Positions 37,808 to 45,181 of a stretch of DNA of 64,000 bases are shown here, one piece after another. Positions within the stretch are counted from its first letter, which is position 1; each line of letters starts with the position of its first letter. The DNA is from Achromobacter ruhlandii. Lineage in GTDB: Bacteria > Pseudomonadota > Gammaproteobacteria > Burkholderiales > Burkholderiaceae_B. Both the position numbers and the translations under genes were made by a program. Location: NCBI RefSeq assembly GCF_902859695.1, contig NZ_CADIJL010000014.1:62001-126000 (forward strand), in the 5' to 3' direction. The notes below the pieces were generated by a model. That model worked only from the letters and a program-made list of their open reading frames with translations. It was not told the origin of the DNA and searched no databases.

Positions 37808-39877
37808 TCAATCGGCAATAGAAGTAATTGCAGCGAGCTGTTCCTTCAACTCGGCGGGCGTGAAACGGTTGATCTGAACAGGAACGACGAATGGCGATGA
37901 TAATGTCTTGATGCGAGCAAAGCCTACATCCTGTGCAGACTTTAATGAGGTGACAAAATCAGAAAAGTCGTAGAACTTAGCAAGCGCTTTTAATTCGTCA
38001 TCATTGTTTAGATGCGTTACGAACCAATTCTCAGTATTCGCAAGGATATTCGGATGAATCGAGGATGGCTCTTGCGTTGCATAAACAAAGGCAATTTTCG
38101 CCTTTGCCCCTTCTTTGGCGATACGCGGCCATGTCGTCGTGAGCTCCTCCTTTTTACCGATGAGGTTGTGCGCCTCTTCAACGTAAATCACGATGTTCTG
38201 TAGATGTTGGCCCGAATTGTACGCCCGGAAGGATGTGTCGAAAATATGTTGCGCAATTCGCTTGGAGAGAACGGAACGAACTTCAACGGGTCCCACGGAA
38301 AGGTCGAGTATTACGATCTTCCCTGCCCATAAGTGATCAACGACTTCTTTCACGACGTCGCCCTGACGCCTGGATGAATGATACTCCTTGCAGCCGATCA
38401 GTGCTCTATAGCCGCGAATCGACGTGCCGGTGGCGTTTTCCCTCGCAAGCACATTTAGATAGGACTCCATCATCGGATCTACCCAAGGGTTTCCCGATGA
38501 GCTTGTAAAGCCCTTTTGGGGCTTGCTATCAGCCCTTTGTTGCTCACGTAGCTCATAATTCAAGCGACGGATGGTGATAAAGAAATCAACTGCGTCCTTA
38601 TGCGAAAGAGCGCAATAGCCTTTGCCGACTGCTTTGAGACCTGAACACCCCGCCCCTTTTGCCGCTTCCAGAAGCTCATTGTTTGCAGGGAACCTAACCA
38701 CAGAGTTAACTGGCACAGGAAAGCCGGCTGCATAGAGGATTGTTTGAAAGACTGCTACGCGCTGCTCCCAACGCTTGTGGTTCGAAAGATCAGTGGCATC
38801 GGGTTCTTCGAGTCCAGAATCAAGGAACTGTTGCAAATCGGTCTGGCCCCGGAAGGGGTCGTTGATCAACAGTTTTGAGATCAGATTTAGAGCTTCGGCT
38901 GGCTGTTCATAGAAGTTGGTCCGCAGGTCGAGGAACCCCGGTGTATCGATAGCCCGATAGCGAACGCATTGGCCCTCAAAGACCTCAGCAATGGAGCTTC
39001 CATCGTCTTGTTGGTTTGCATTGGAATATTCGCCGTTGAGATCAAAAATAATCTGACCAATACTGACTCCGTCCCGCTTTCCGGCGATAGCCACCGAAGC
39101 GACCGTAGTCTTGACGGTGTTCGACTTCCCTGTACGCGTCATACCTAATACGGCGGTACGTCTTGCCAAAAAGTCCGAGGGCTGAATAAGGAACGGTACT
39201 TTGGGCTCGACGCTACTTCTATGTAGCCTTGAGGTTGACGTGTAGCGTACGGTTCCGATGGAAATTGAGCTTGGCGCCGATTTGAAGCCGGCTGCCTTGG
39301 CGTCGGCTGCCATGCTCTTCAAGCGATCTGCGTTGACGTGATTGACGATCTTGTCGAGGGCATCGGCTCGAGGCTTGTAGACACGCAGGCGAGTCGACGC
39401 AAAGTAATTCTCGACATCGCTGCCTAACTTAATTTCACCGTCGTCGTCCAGAAAGAACGTGCCCAAGATGCGGCACTCTAGACCGCCATACTGCAGTTCG
39501 CTTTGGGTCATCGGATCGAACCCATCCGTCTCGCTCGAAGGATATCGTTCGTTGACTTCGCGGCGCTGGTTGTGTTCGATTCGTGTCTGTAACATCTCTC
39601 CATCAGATGGTAGACGGGCTGGACCAACGACTCGCAAAAGCACCAACTCATTATCAAAGTGGGGGGTGCCCGCCGGATTCTGTGGATTTATCGCAGTCGC
39701 TACCAAGAAGCTATTATGTGGAATACCAGCCACACGAGCCTTCCAATTGTCATTGGTTAGCACGGCTGCCTTTTGGAAATCGATTCCATATACATAACCA
39801 ACATGGTTGGTGTCGAAATCACCTACAAGTGATATGAGCTTATTTGGAAGAACTGCGTTCTCGAAGACGTTGGACAT
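37808..39877 (-). CDS. HerA-like hexameric ATPase (FtsK/HerA superfamily)
   Basis: The 689-residue protein has an N-terminal HAS-barrel-like region, Walker A GMTRTGKSN (residues 245-253), Walker B with YVEEAHN (about 565-571) and a downstream FVYATQEPSSIHP sensor region, all typical of HerA/DUF87 translocases. HerA pumps DNA to a nuclease partner; the next gene encodes that partner type (NurA). GGAGAG precedes the ATG. It lies between an adenine methyltransferase gene and the NurA gene, with gaps of 29 and 13 bases, so the three are one transcript. Anti-phage or DNA-end processing roles are inferred from context. Confidence 0.88.
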   Translation of the reverse strand: MSNVFENAVLPNKLISLVGDFDTNHVGYVYGIDFQKAAVLTNDNWKARVAGIPHNSFLVATAINPQNPAGTPHFDNELVLLRVVGPARLPSDGEMLQTRIEHNQRREVNERYPSSETDGFDPMTQSELQYGGLECRILGTFFLDDDGEIKLGSDVENYFASTRLRVYKPRADALDKIVNHVNADRLKSMAADAKAAGFKSAPSSISIGTVRYTSTSRLHRSSVEPKVPFLIQPSDFLARRTAVLGMTRTGKSNTVKTTVASVAIAGKRDGVSIGQIIFDLNGEYSNANQQDDGSSIAEVFEGQCVRYRAIDTPGFLDLRTNFYEQPAEALNLISKLLINDPFRGQTDLQQFLDSGLEEPDATDLSNHKRWEQRVAVFQTILYAAGFPVPVNSVVRFPANNELLEAAKGAGCSGLKAVGKGYCALSHKDAVDFFITIRRLNYELREQQRADSKPQKGFTSSSGNPWVDPMMESYLNVLARENATGTSIRGYRALIGCKEYHSSRRQGDVVKEVVDHLWAGKIVILDLSVGPVEVRSVLSKRIAQHIFDTSFRAYNSGQHLQNIVIYVEEAHNLIGKKEELTTTWPRIAKEGAKAKIAFVYATQEPSSIHPNILANTENWFVTHLNNDDELKALAKFYDFSDFVTSLKSAQDVGFARIKTLSSPFVVPVQINRFTPAELKEQLAAITSIAD

Positions 39878-39906
39878 GCTCTCTCCACTGATGCGCTTGA
39901 TGTTTG

Positions 39907-40878
39907 CTATGTTCGAGATGCGGTGGCTGCCACCGAGAGGGGGAAGCGCAGAGCATTGGCTCCGCTGGCGCGTGATTTGCGAGGTTCTTTAATACTCAAC
40001 CCTACGTGACCATTTTTGCCACTGGTCGCGGCCGGCAGTCGTTTCATGTTTGTGAAGACGAGTTCTCGGCCGATGAAAGCACAACCGCCTAAAGGATGTG
40101 TCGAGTATGTGTTGTCGATCACGCGCGCCTTGCTCGTCACCGTTGAGTAAAGATCACGGACTTCTTGAGCATCGTCATACGACAACAGCCAAGGTCGGTT
40201 TAGCTCGCTGAGGAAATTGCGCAGGTTCGCGTGCTCGTCCTCGTCGAAGGTGTAGCCATATAGCTGTTCGGCTTTATGATAATAAGGCGGGTCCAAATAG
40301 AACAGCGCGCCTTTGTTCGAGGAAAACTGCTCACAGAAATCGGCCCAATTTTGATTGCCTACCGTCACTTTGCCGCGTAATTCGGAAAGTGAACGTATCC
40401 GCTCGGATAGGCGTTGGCGATTGAAGCGTACTCCGATATTGATGCTCTTTTGGCCCCAACCCCCAAGTGGTCCGGACTTGTGAATGATTCCATTGAATGA
40501 TGTCCGATTAAGGTAGAGGCACTTCAGAGCAGCATCGCGCTGAGTTTTTGGTTTGAGGGCCTTCTGTCTTTTCCATTCTTCTACAGAAAGGGGAATTTCC
40601 AGTACTTGATTCGCCAGCCATTCAGCGCCAATCTTAGAGAAGACGGTAGACCAAAGCTGTGAGATCAGAGGGTCCGCGTCGTTGATGGCAATCTCATCTA
40701 CCAATCCATCTTCGAGCAAGGCAATAGAAACGCTCGCCCCGCCACAAAAGGGTTCGACGAAAAGACGAGGTTGCCCAACGTTGAGCGCAATGGCTTTCGC
40801 AATGAAATCGCGGAACCTCGCTTTACTACCAGGATATCGCAGGATGCTTCTTGTGTTAGTGGCCAAAAAATTCTCCAC
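39907..40878 (-). CDS. D12-class DNA adenine N6-methyltransferase (Dam-like)
   Basis: The 323-residue methyltransferase has the S-adenosylmethionine motif FVEPFCGGAS (residues 40-49), the catalytic DPPY (196-199) and YPGSKARF near the N terminus, the Dam/MboIIA-type order. The last 35 residues are basic and outside the usual domain. It starts at GTG 40878 with AAGGCGAGG upstream; no ATG is available nearby. As first gene before HerA and NurA it could mark self DNA so that the nuclease spares it. Its recognition sequence is unknown. Confidence 0.92.
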   Translation of the reverse strand: MENFLATNTRSILRYPGSKARFRDFIAKAIALNVGQPRLFVEPFCGGASVSIALLEDGLVDEIAINDADPLISQLWSTVFSKIGAEWLANQVLEIPLSVEEWKRQKALKPKTQRDAALKCLYLNRTSFNGIIHKSGPLGGWGQKSINIGVRFNRQRLSERIRSLSELRGKVTVGNQNWADFCEQFSSNKGALFYLDPPYYHKAEQLYGYTFDEDEHANLRNFLSELNRPWLLSYDDAQEVRDLYSTVTSKARVIDNTYSTHPLGGCAFIGRELVFTNMKRLPAATSGKNGHVGLSIKEPRKSRASGANALRFPLSVAATASRT

Positions 40879-41264
40879 CCTCGCCTTTTGTTGAAACAGC
40901 TACACGAATTTTCGCGGGATGAGCCGATGCATTTCTCTACAACATGATTCGCCCGATACGTTACCAGATTGCGTACCGCTTTCGACGGATTAATGGCCTT
41001 CGAACTCGCGATTAGATCAAAGCCAGCATGGTCGAAAGAAAAATAAGACCGCCTCCCCTTACTGTATGCATGCCTTGCCCCCGCGGAGTGAAATCATGCG
41101 AAGCGCGACTTTTCCATTCCTTAGAGCTGCTCACCTTCATGAGATTTGCCGCGATGATGAGGATGTCTTCGCTCAGGTGCGACGGGTCTACGGCTTGTTG
41201 GGAAATTATCGTGAAGTACACTAGATAATATTTATGAATGTGGTTCGGGGGGGCAGGCCATATT
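40879..41264. other. Gene-free spacer in the defence island
   Basis: This 386-base AT-rich gap separates the Dam-HerA-NurA operon from the AbiC-like pair and must contain the promoter of the former. Short frames exist on both strands (41012-41221 minus, 41028-41228 plus), but they lie over each other, lack recognisable motifs and have no convincing ribosome-binding site. Confidence 0.5.
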
Positions 41265-42005
41265 CTAATATAGGTTGAATTCTAATCCAATCTCTTTCAA
41301 TGTGTCGTTAAGCTCGGAGTGTGTCGTGAGGAAATTAGCATAAGGACCCGTTGTAAATTGGGCTGCGATTAAAATTAGTCGAAGCTGCGAAAAGTCGGTG
41401 AAATTAACGAGGGTTTGGAAATGGCTTTTTCGATCGGTCAAAGAAAATCCTTCGGTATCGCTTAGCCTGTCAGTTACCAGCTTTACGGCGAGATAGAAAG
41501 ACCGAAGCGTTCCCCAAACGCAATCCTTGTAGTCCACTTCTTCTAAATATTCTGCTATATCTTCATTGGGCGCACCTCCTTCTCGTAAGGCCTCTATTTT
41601 TTCTTCAAGTTGCAAGATTGCTTCAGTGCCGTATATTTTATGGCTATCTTCATTTGCATTAGACCTTATGGATAGATTGCTGATTTGCGATTTTTGAGCG
41701 TCTATTACGTTGAAGAAGAGAAGGTTAAAAGAGCGAAATTTCTCATATTGTTTGGTGTTTCTAATTTCTGTTCTAAGGTCTTGGTTTGCCTGGTTTTGAA
41801 GATTTAAAGATTGAATAAGACATAATAGTGCGATGAAGCTTAAGAGGGGGTTTAGCATACCTCCAAAATAATCTCCGAACTGACCCCATTTGTCGGTTTC
41901 AGAGGATATGCTATATCCTAGCTTAATATAAAAGTGGTAGGCGTAAGCGCCTGTGGTAAGAAGTACAGCTCCTGATGCGGTTGCAATTAAGATCTTATAT
42001 CTCAC
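41265..42005 (-). CDS. Putative phage abortive-infection protein (AbiC-like membrane protein)
   Basis: The 246-residue protein has two N-terminal membrane segments (ILIATASGAVLLTTGAYAYHF; LNPLLSFIALLCLIQSL) linked by WGQFGDYFGGMLNPLLSF. This is the hallmark of the putative AbiC family, in which a membrane anchor precedes a cytoplasmic helical domain (QKSQISNLSIRS, TLRSFYLAVKL). Lactococcal AbiC blocks phage by killing or arresting the host. The GTG start overlaps the stop of the preceding gene (GTGA, 42002-42005), so both proteins are made together. Family assignment is by motif memory; function is inferred. Confidence 0.7.
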   Translation of the reverse strand: MRYKILIATASGAVLLTTGAYAYHFYIKLGYSISSETDKWGQFGDYFGGMLNPLLSFIALLCLIQSLNLQNQANQDLRTEIRNTKQYEKFRSFNLLFFNVIDAQKSQISNLSIRSNANEDSHKIYGTEAILQLEEKIEALREGGAPNEDIAEYLEEVDYKDCVWGTLRSFYLAVKLVTDRLSDTEGFSLTDRKSHFQTLVNFTDFSQLRLILIAAQFTTGPYANFLTTHSELNDTLKEIGLEFNLY

Positions 42006-42823
42006 TCTTGGTATCCTTCTATGAGATACTTAATTACGGGTCCATCGATGAGATTTATTGGTCTAACTAAGATGTTCAAGTAAACCCAATCCTTGTCTTC
42101 TAATCCGTTGTTGTAATCGAGATTGTTTGAAAAGGCTTTCTTTGCTTTGAAACTTACCGCTTTGTAGCCGGAAGCAAAACTAAAAGGCAAAGTGTGGTTA
42201 GCACCTTCCTCTTGCAGTCGGCCATTCCCCGTATGTATGTTGAGACGCGTAATCATTGCCGATAGGACGAATTTTTGCTTTCCTTCGACTGCTTTGAAGA
42301 ACTTAGCGGTATTCTGGTCGAAGCGCGCAAGCATCGTCTGGTCATCTCGATTGCGTCTGAAGCGGAGTTTTACGTCGTAATCAAACTTTATCGGGACTTC
42401 GTGAATGTTCTTTACCGACGATTTTCGTAGTTGATTTGTTAGAGCCTCAGAAACTTCACCAAGCCCTTCAACAATTTTTTGAGCTTTCGGACTTAGATCT
42501 TTAGAATCAACGTTCATCGCTTCATTCAAGTAAAAAGCAATGAGTTCGGAGAAGGTCTCCCGGCCAATTCGATTGAATGAGGACTGCAAGTCACCATCGT
42601 GAATTTCAAGCTGGAAAACGTGTCCGTACGATCCCTTGAAGCTCTGTTTTAGTAAAGTTCGAACCTTGCTTTTATGGTTTAAGCGTTCCGGGACCTGCTT
42701 GGTCAGTATGGACTCTGAAATATAGCGGATTGCATCGGATGACCCTTGCAAGGTGTCCAATCCGGTTTTCATGTCGACTTCATGCTGAGGAGTTTCAATC
42801 ACCACGTCTAAGTTGTACGCCAC
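42002..42823 (-). CDS. Uncharacterised protein paired with the AbiC-like gene
   Basis: The 273-residue soluble protein begins VAYNLDVVIETPQHEVDMKTGLDTLQGSSDAIRYISESIL and ends with a barrel-like FKAKKAFSNNLDYNNGLEDKDWVYLNILVRP segment. It resembles a family of hypothetical proteins found in accessory regions (possibly DUF7946), but I cannot name a function. I start at GTG 42823, preceded by GGAG nine bases upstream; a TTG at 42838 is the alternative. It overlaps the AbiC-like gene by four bases, which argues for a two-component system, perhaps sensor plus membrane effector. Codon use is AT-rich. Confidence 0.65.
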   Translation of the reverse strand: MAYNLDVVIETPQHEVDMKTGLDTLQGSSDAIRYISESILTKQVPERLNHKSKVRTLLKQSFKGSYGHVFQLEIHDGDLQSSFNRIGRETFSELIAFYLNEAMNVDSKDLSPKAQKIVEGLGEVSEALTNQLRKSSVKNIHEVPIKFDYDVKLRFRRNRDDQTMLARFDQNTAKFFKAVEGKQKFVLSAMITRLNIHTGNGRLQEEGANHTLPFSFASGYKAVSFKAKKAFSNNLDYNNGLEDKDWVYLNILVRPINLIDGPVIKYLIEGYQE

Positions 42824-43242
42824 GACTCTTTGCTCCAAGTTGGCCCATTAGTAAACGAAAGTTTCTTTTTACTACGAAAAATCTTTTTCCGAAAGAGCGC
42901 TATTTTTTATCGGCTAACCACCGTCATCTGTCATTGATGTATCGGTGGCTAGCACTATCTCGGCGTTCAAGGAATGGCGTATTTCTAGGGTCATGACGTA
43001 AATCGGTTTGATCTCTGAGCCCTGAAAAAGCTGCCTGTCTTTTGAAGATACGCAGTTGATCTCACCTTACCGCTTCGGCTTCGAATTCGGTTTTCAGGTG
43101 GTACGCCCACGAAGATTCCGCGCTAGAGGAAAATGGAGTTTCGAGATGACGATGTCTTCGATGTCAAAACCGTCACGCCCGACATACAAAGCGAAAGCTC
43201 TGCCGTATACTCCCTCCACTATCGACCAACGGTAGCCCCGGT

Positions 43243-43442
43243 TTGGAAGCCGGCAATGTCTTTGGCGGACCGCCGCCGCTTGGCGGCTTTTTCACGTCCG
43301 TATGCCTCTGCACGTCCCTATGGGCGGGCCCTGGCGAGGGTGCGTTCGCGCACGCCGGTTTCCAAAGACGCCGGTCTTCCAACCTTGCCTTGCGCCCGCC
43401 CACCCCATTTGGAAGTGGGGAGCGGGCTTCATCAGTCTTTGG
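43243..43442 (+). ncRNA. C4-type antisense RNA-like structured leader
   Basis: Two short segments, CCAAAGAC (43362-43369) and CTTCCAAC (43376-43383), are complementary to elements on both sides: upstream TTGGAAG (43243-43249) and GTCTTTGG (43258-43265), downstream TTGGAAG (43409-43415) and GTCTTTGG (43435-43442). The last overlaps the GGAG ribosome-binding site of the gene at 43451. TGGGCGGGC (43321-43329) pairs with GCCCGCCCA (43394-43402), closing a loop around the antisense core. This layout is that of phage P1/P7 C4 RNA and its bacterial relatives, which block translation of a following gene. An intrinsic terminator sits within it at 43272-43292. Confidence 0.6.
43272..43292 (+). terminator. 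Intrinsic terminator inside the C4-like leader
   Basis: GCCGCC / GGCGGC with loop GCTT is directly followed by TTTTT. It separates the upstream complementary element from the antisense core and may limit read-through into the downstream gene. Confidence 0.75.
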
Positions 43443-43450
43443 AGCCTGTC

Positions 43451-43783
43451 ATGCAATCCCACCCCCTCACCCAAAACCCCTGGCTGGTCGACACCGACCC
43501 TGAACACGCCCCGGTTCCCCTCTCCCACCTCTACAACATCGAACGCGCCCGCTACGCGATCCAGACCATCGCCCGCCTGGTCGGCAACAGCGCCTCGGAA
43601 CCCGCCGCCACCGGCAGCCAGCCGCTGGACGCATGGACGGTGGCCGCCTTGATGGGCGGCGTGGAGGGCCTGTGCGATCACCTCGGCACCCTGACCGACG
43701 CCATGCTGGAATCGGCCCGTGCCTACGCCGATGACGCCGCGTTCGACGCCGCCACGCATAACGCGCCGCGCTCGATCCAGTAA
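43451..43783 (+). CDS. Small protein downstream of a C4-like RNA
   Basis: The 110-residue protein (starting MQSHPLTQNPWLVDTDPEHA, ending NAPRSIQ) is mostly helical, with ARYAIQTIARLVGNSA and a central VAALMGGVEGLCDHLGTLTDAML helix pair. It resembles short Bordetella/Pseudomonas hypothetical proteins of unknown function; position makes it the analogue of icd/ant genes controlled by C4 RNA. ATG 43451 follows TTTGGAG at suitable spacing; the longer frame from 43133 reads through the structured RNA and is rejected. GC-rich codon use. Confidence 0.65.
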   Translation: MQSHPLTQNPWLVDTDPEHAPVPLSHLYNIERARYAIQTIARLVGNSASEPAATGSQPLDAWTVAALMGGVEGLCDHLGTLTDAMLESARAYADDAAFDAATHNAPRSIQ

Positions 43784-43854
43784 CCCGAAAAAGACCAACG
43801 GCCTGCCGCGCAACGCGTCAGGCCAGTTCCAGGCCACCAAGCATCAGGCCTCCC

Positions 43855-44290
43855 TCACGCCGCCCGCCGGAACGCCCGTCGATACCCCATCGGGCTCGTC
43901 CCCACGATCCCCGTGAAATGCTCCCGCGGCCACACCGCTGACCCGAACCCCACCTCCATCGCCACCCGCTCCACCGGCAGGTCCGTCGTCTCCAGCATCC
44001 CGCGCGCACGATTCACGCGGGCCTGGATCACCCATTGCAGCGGACTCACCCCCAGCAGTTCCTGAAACCGCCGGTTCAAGGTGCGCACGCTGACCGCGGC
44101 CTGGGCGGCCAGCGCGGCGACGGTCAGGTTCTCGGCCAGCCGGTGTTCTATCCAGTGCAGCAGCGGCGTCAGGTCGGTGTGCGAGGCCGGCGTGGGCCGG
44201 ACGATGAATTGCGCCTGGCCGCCGGCGCGTTCCAGCGGCACGACGGCCAGGCGAGCGCTGTTGGCCGCGCCGGTGCTGATCATTCTGCTG
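43855..44290 (-). pseudogene. Truncated GlxA-family AraC regulator (C-terminal part)
   Basis: The reading frame encodes the linker SARLAVVPLERAGGQAQFI and a complete AraC helix-turn-helix pair (WIEHRLAENLTVAALAAQAAVSVRTLNRRF ... GTSPMGYRRAFRRAA) of GlxA/FtrA regulators. These normally have about 180 further N-terminal residues forming a DJ-1/PfpI domain. That domain is missing: the preceding residues of the frame (MTALHGRGQNGFITTSRMI) are unrelated. The gene is therefore a 5'-deleted remnant, although the DNA-binding part could still be expressed. Confidence 0.72.
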
Positions 44291-44434
44291 GTGGTGATGA
44301 AGCCGTTCTGACCTCGTCCGTGAAGCGCAGTCATTCGCTTCGTCCGAAACCCACGGCCTGCACGCGCATGGATACGTTGAAGCCCTTCAAAATGGGTTTC
44401 AGTCTATCCACGATAGTGATACGTGTGCATTGCC

Positions 44435-44860
44435 ATGAATGCCCTGTTTGTCGAACGGCCCGAGTTCTCGCGCGACCGCGAGAAGTTCCTGGACGATGAC
44501 GCATTTCGCGCGCTGCAATGCATGATGCTGAAAATGCCGGAGGCGGGCGTGGTGCTCGAAGGCACGGGCGGGCTGCGCAAGCTGCGCTACGCCGATCCCC
44601 ACCGTAGCCGGGGCAAGCGCAGCGGCCTGCGGGTGATCTATTACTGGTGCGATGCCGAACGGCAATTCTGGCTGTTCCGGCTGTACGTCAAGGTGGACGT
44701 GGACGAAGACACCGTCGGCCGCCGAATCGTGTCAGGCAAGCAACTGGCGCGGGCGCTGGGCAAGGCGGGACGATCCCTTGAGGCCGCGACGCGGCAATCA
44801 CGCAAGCGTTCGTCGCATTATCGGGCGCCGAAGCATTCGGCGAAGGTGGGCCTGGACTGA
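44435..44860 (+). CDS. RelE/HigB-like toxin, C terminus altered, no intact antitoxin
   Basis: The first about 90 residues (FVERPEFSRDREKFLDDDAFRALQ, GVVLEGTGGLRKLRYADPHRSRGKRSGLRVIYYWCDAERQFWLFRLY) match RelE/HigB-type mRNA interferases, in which the GxRVIYY strand is conserved. After WLFRLY the expected YxKDExxDLT ending is replaced by about 50 basic residues, suggesting a frameshift or fusion, and no HTH antitoxin gene follows. A CTATC-N3-GATAG palindrome at 44404-44416 may be the old operator. ATG 44435 is used. It is probably a decaying type II module. Confidence 0.6.
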   Translation: MNALFVERPEFSRDREKFLDDDAFRALQCMMLKMPEAGVVLEGTGGLRKLRYADPHRSRGKRSGLRVIYYWCDAERQFWLFRLYVKVDVDEDTVGRRIVSGKQLARALGKAGRSLEAATRQSRKRSSHYRAPKHSAKVGLD

Positions 44861-45181
44861 ACGGACGAAAGGCATTGCGCGAGACCGGCGCGGGGCTTTC
44901 GATCCCGCCCCAGCGTGATTGCCGCCGATGCGCGGAGTACCCATACAACACGTCATTCATCCGATTTTCGTGCGCATCCCGCCGAATCTCGGATCGTTCC
45001 TATGTCGTGCACGAACGGAGCGCGACTAAAAATGAAGTCCTGCATGGCGCTTTGCGAAGCGCGCAATTGCCGATCTCAGATATCGCCGGCGATCCGTGGC
45101 GGGTGACGGGATGTGGGTGTTTCGGCAGTCATCAAGACGATTGCGCCGCCCTCCCTCCAAGCCGTCTTCAACCAAGTACGA
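44861..45181. other. Upstream region of the CdiA-like gene
   Basis: This 321-base gap lies before the large exoprotein gene and must carry its promoter. A hairpin GCGCTT / AAGCGC with loop TGCG lies at 45047-45062. An in-frame GTG at 45113 could extend the exoprotein by 23 residues. No separate gene is supported. Confidence 0.45.

Noticed and set aside
37794-37818. TTG start for the NurA-like gene overlapping HerA
   Set aside because: TTG is a rare start and the ATG at 37794 has GGAG at ideal spacing after the HerA stop.
41012-41228. Small frames on both strands in the defence-island spacer
   Set aside because: They overlap each other, have no recognisable domain and lack good start signals.
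43133-43450. N-terminal extension of the small protein at 43451
   Set aside because: The translated segment is arginine/proline-rich and coincides with an RNA structure containing a terminator and antisense pairing. The ATG at 43451 has its own ribosome-binding site.
36442-43450. Interpretation of the AT-rich region as a prophage
   Set aside because: A C4-like RNA is phage-related, but no integrase, structural or replication genes and no att repeats were found. A defence island fits better.
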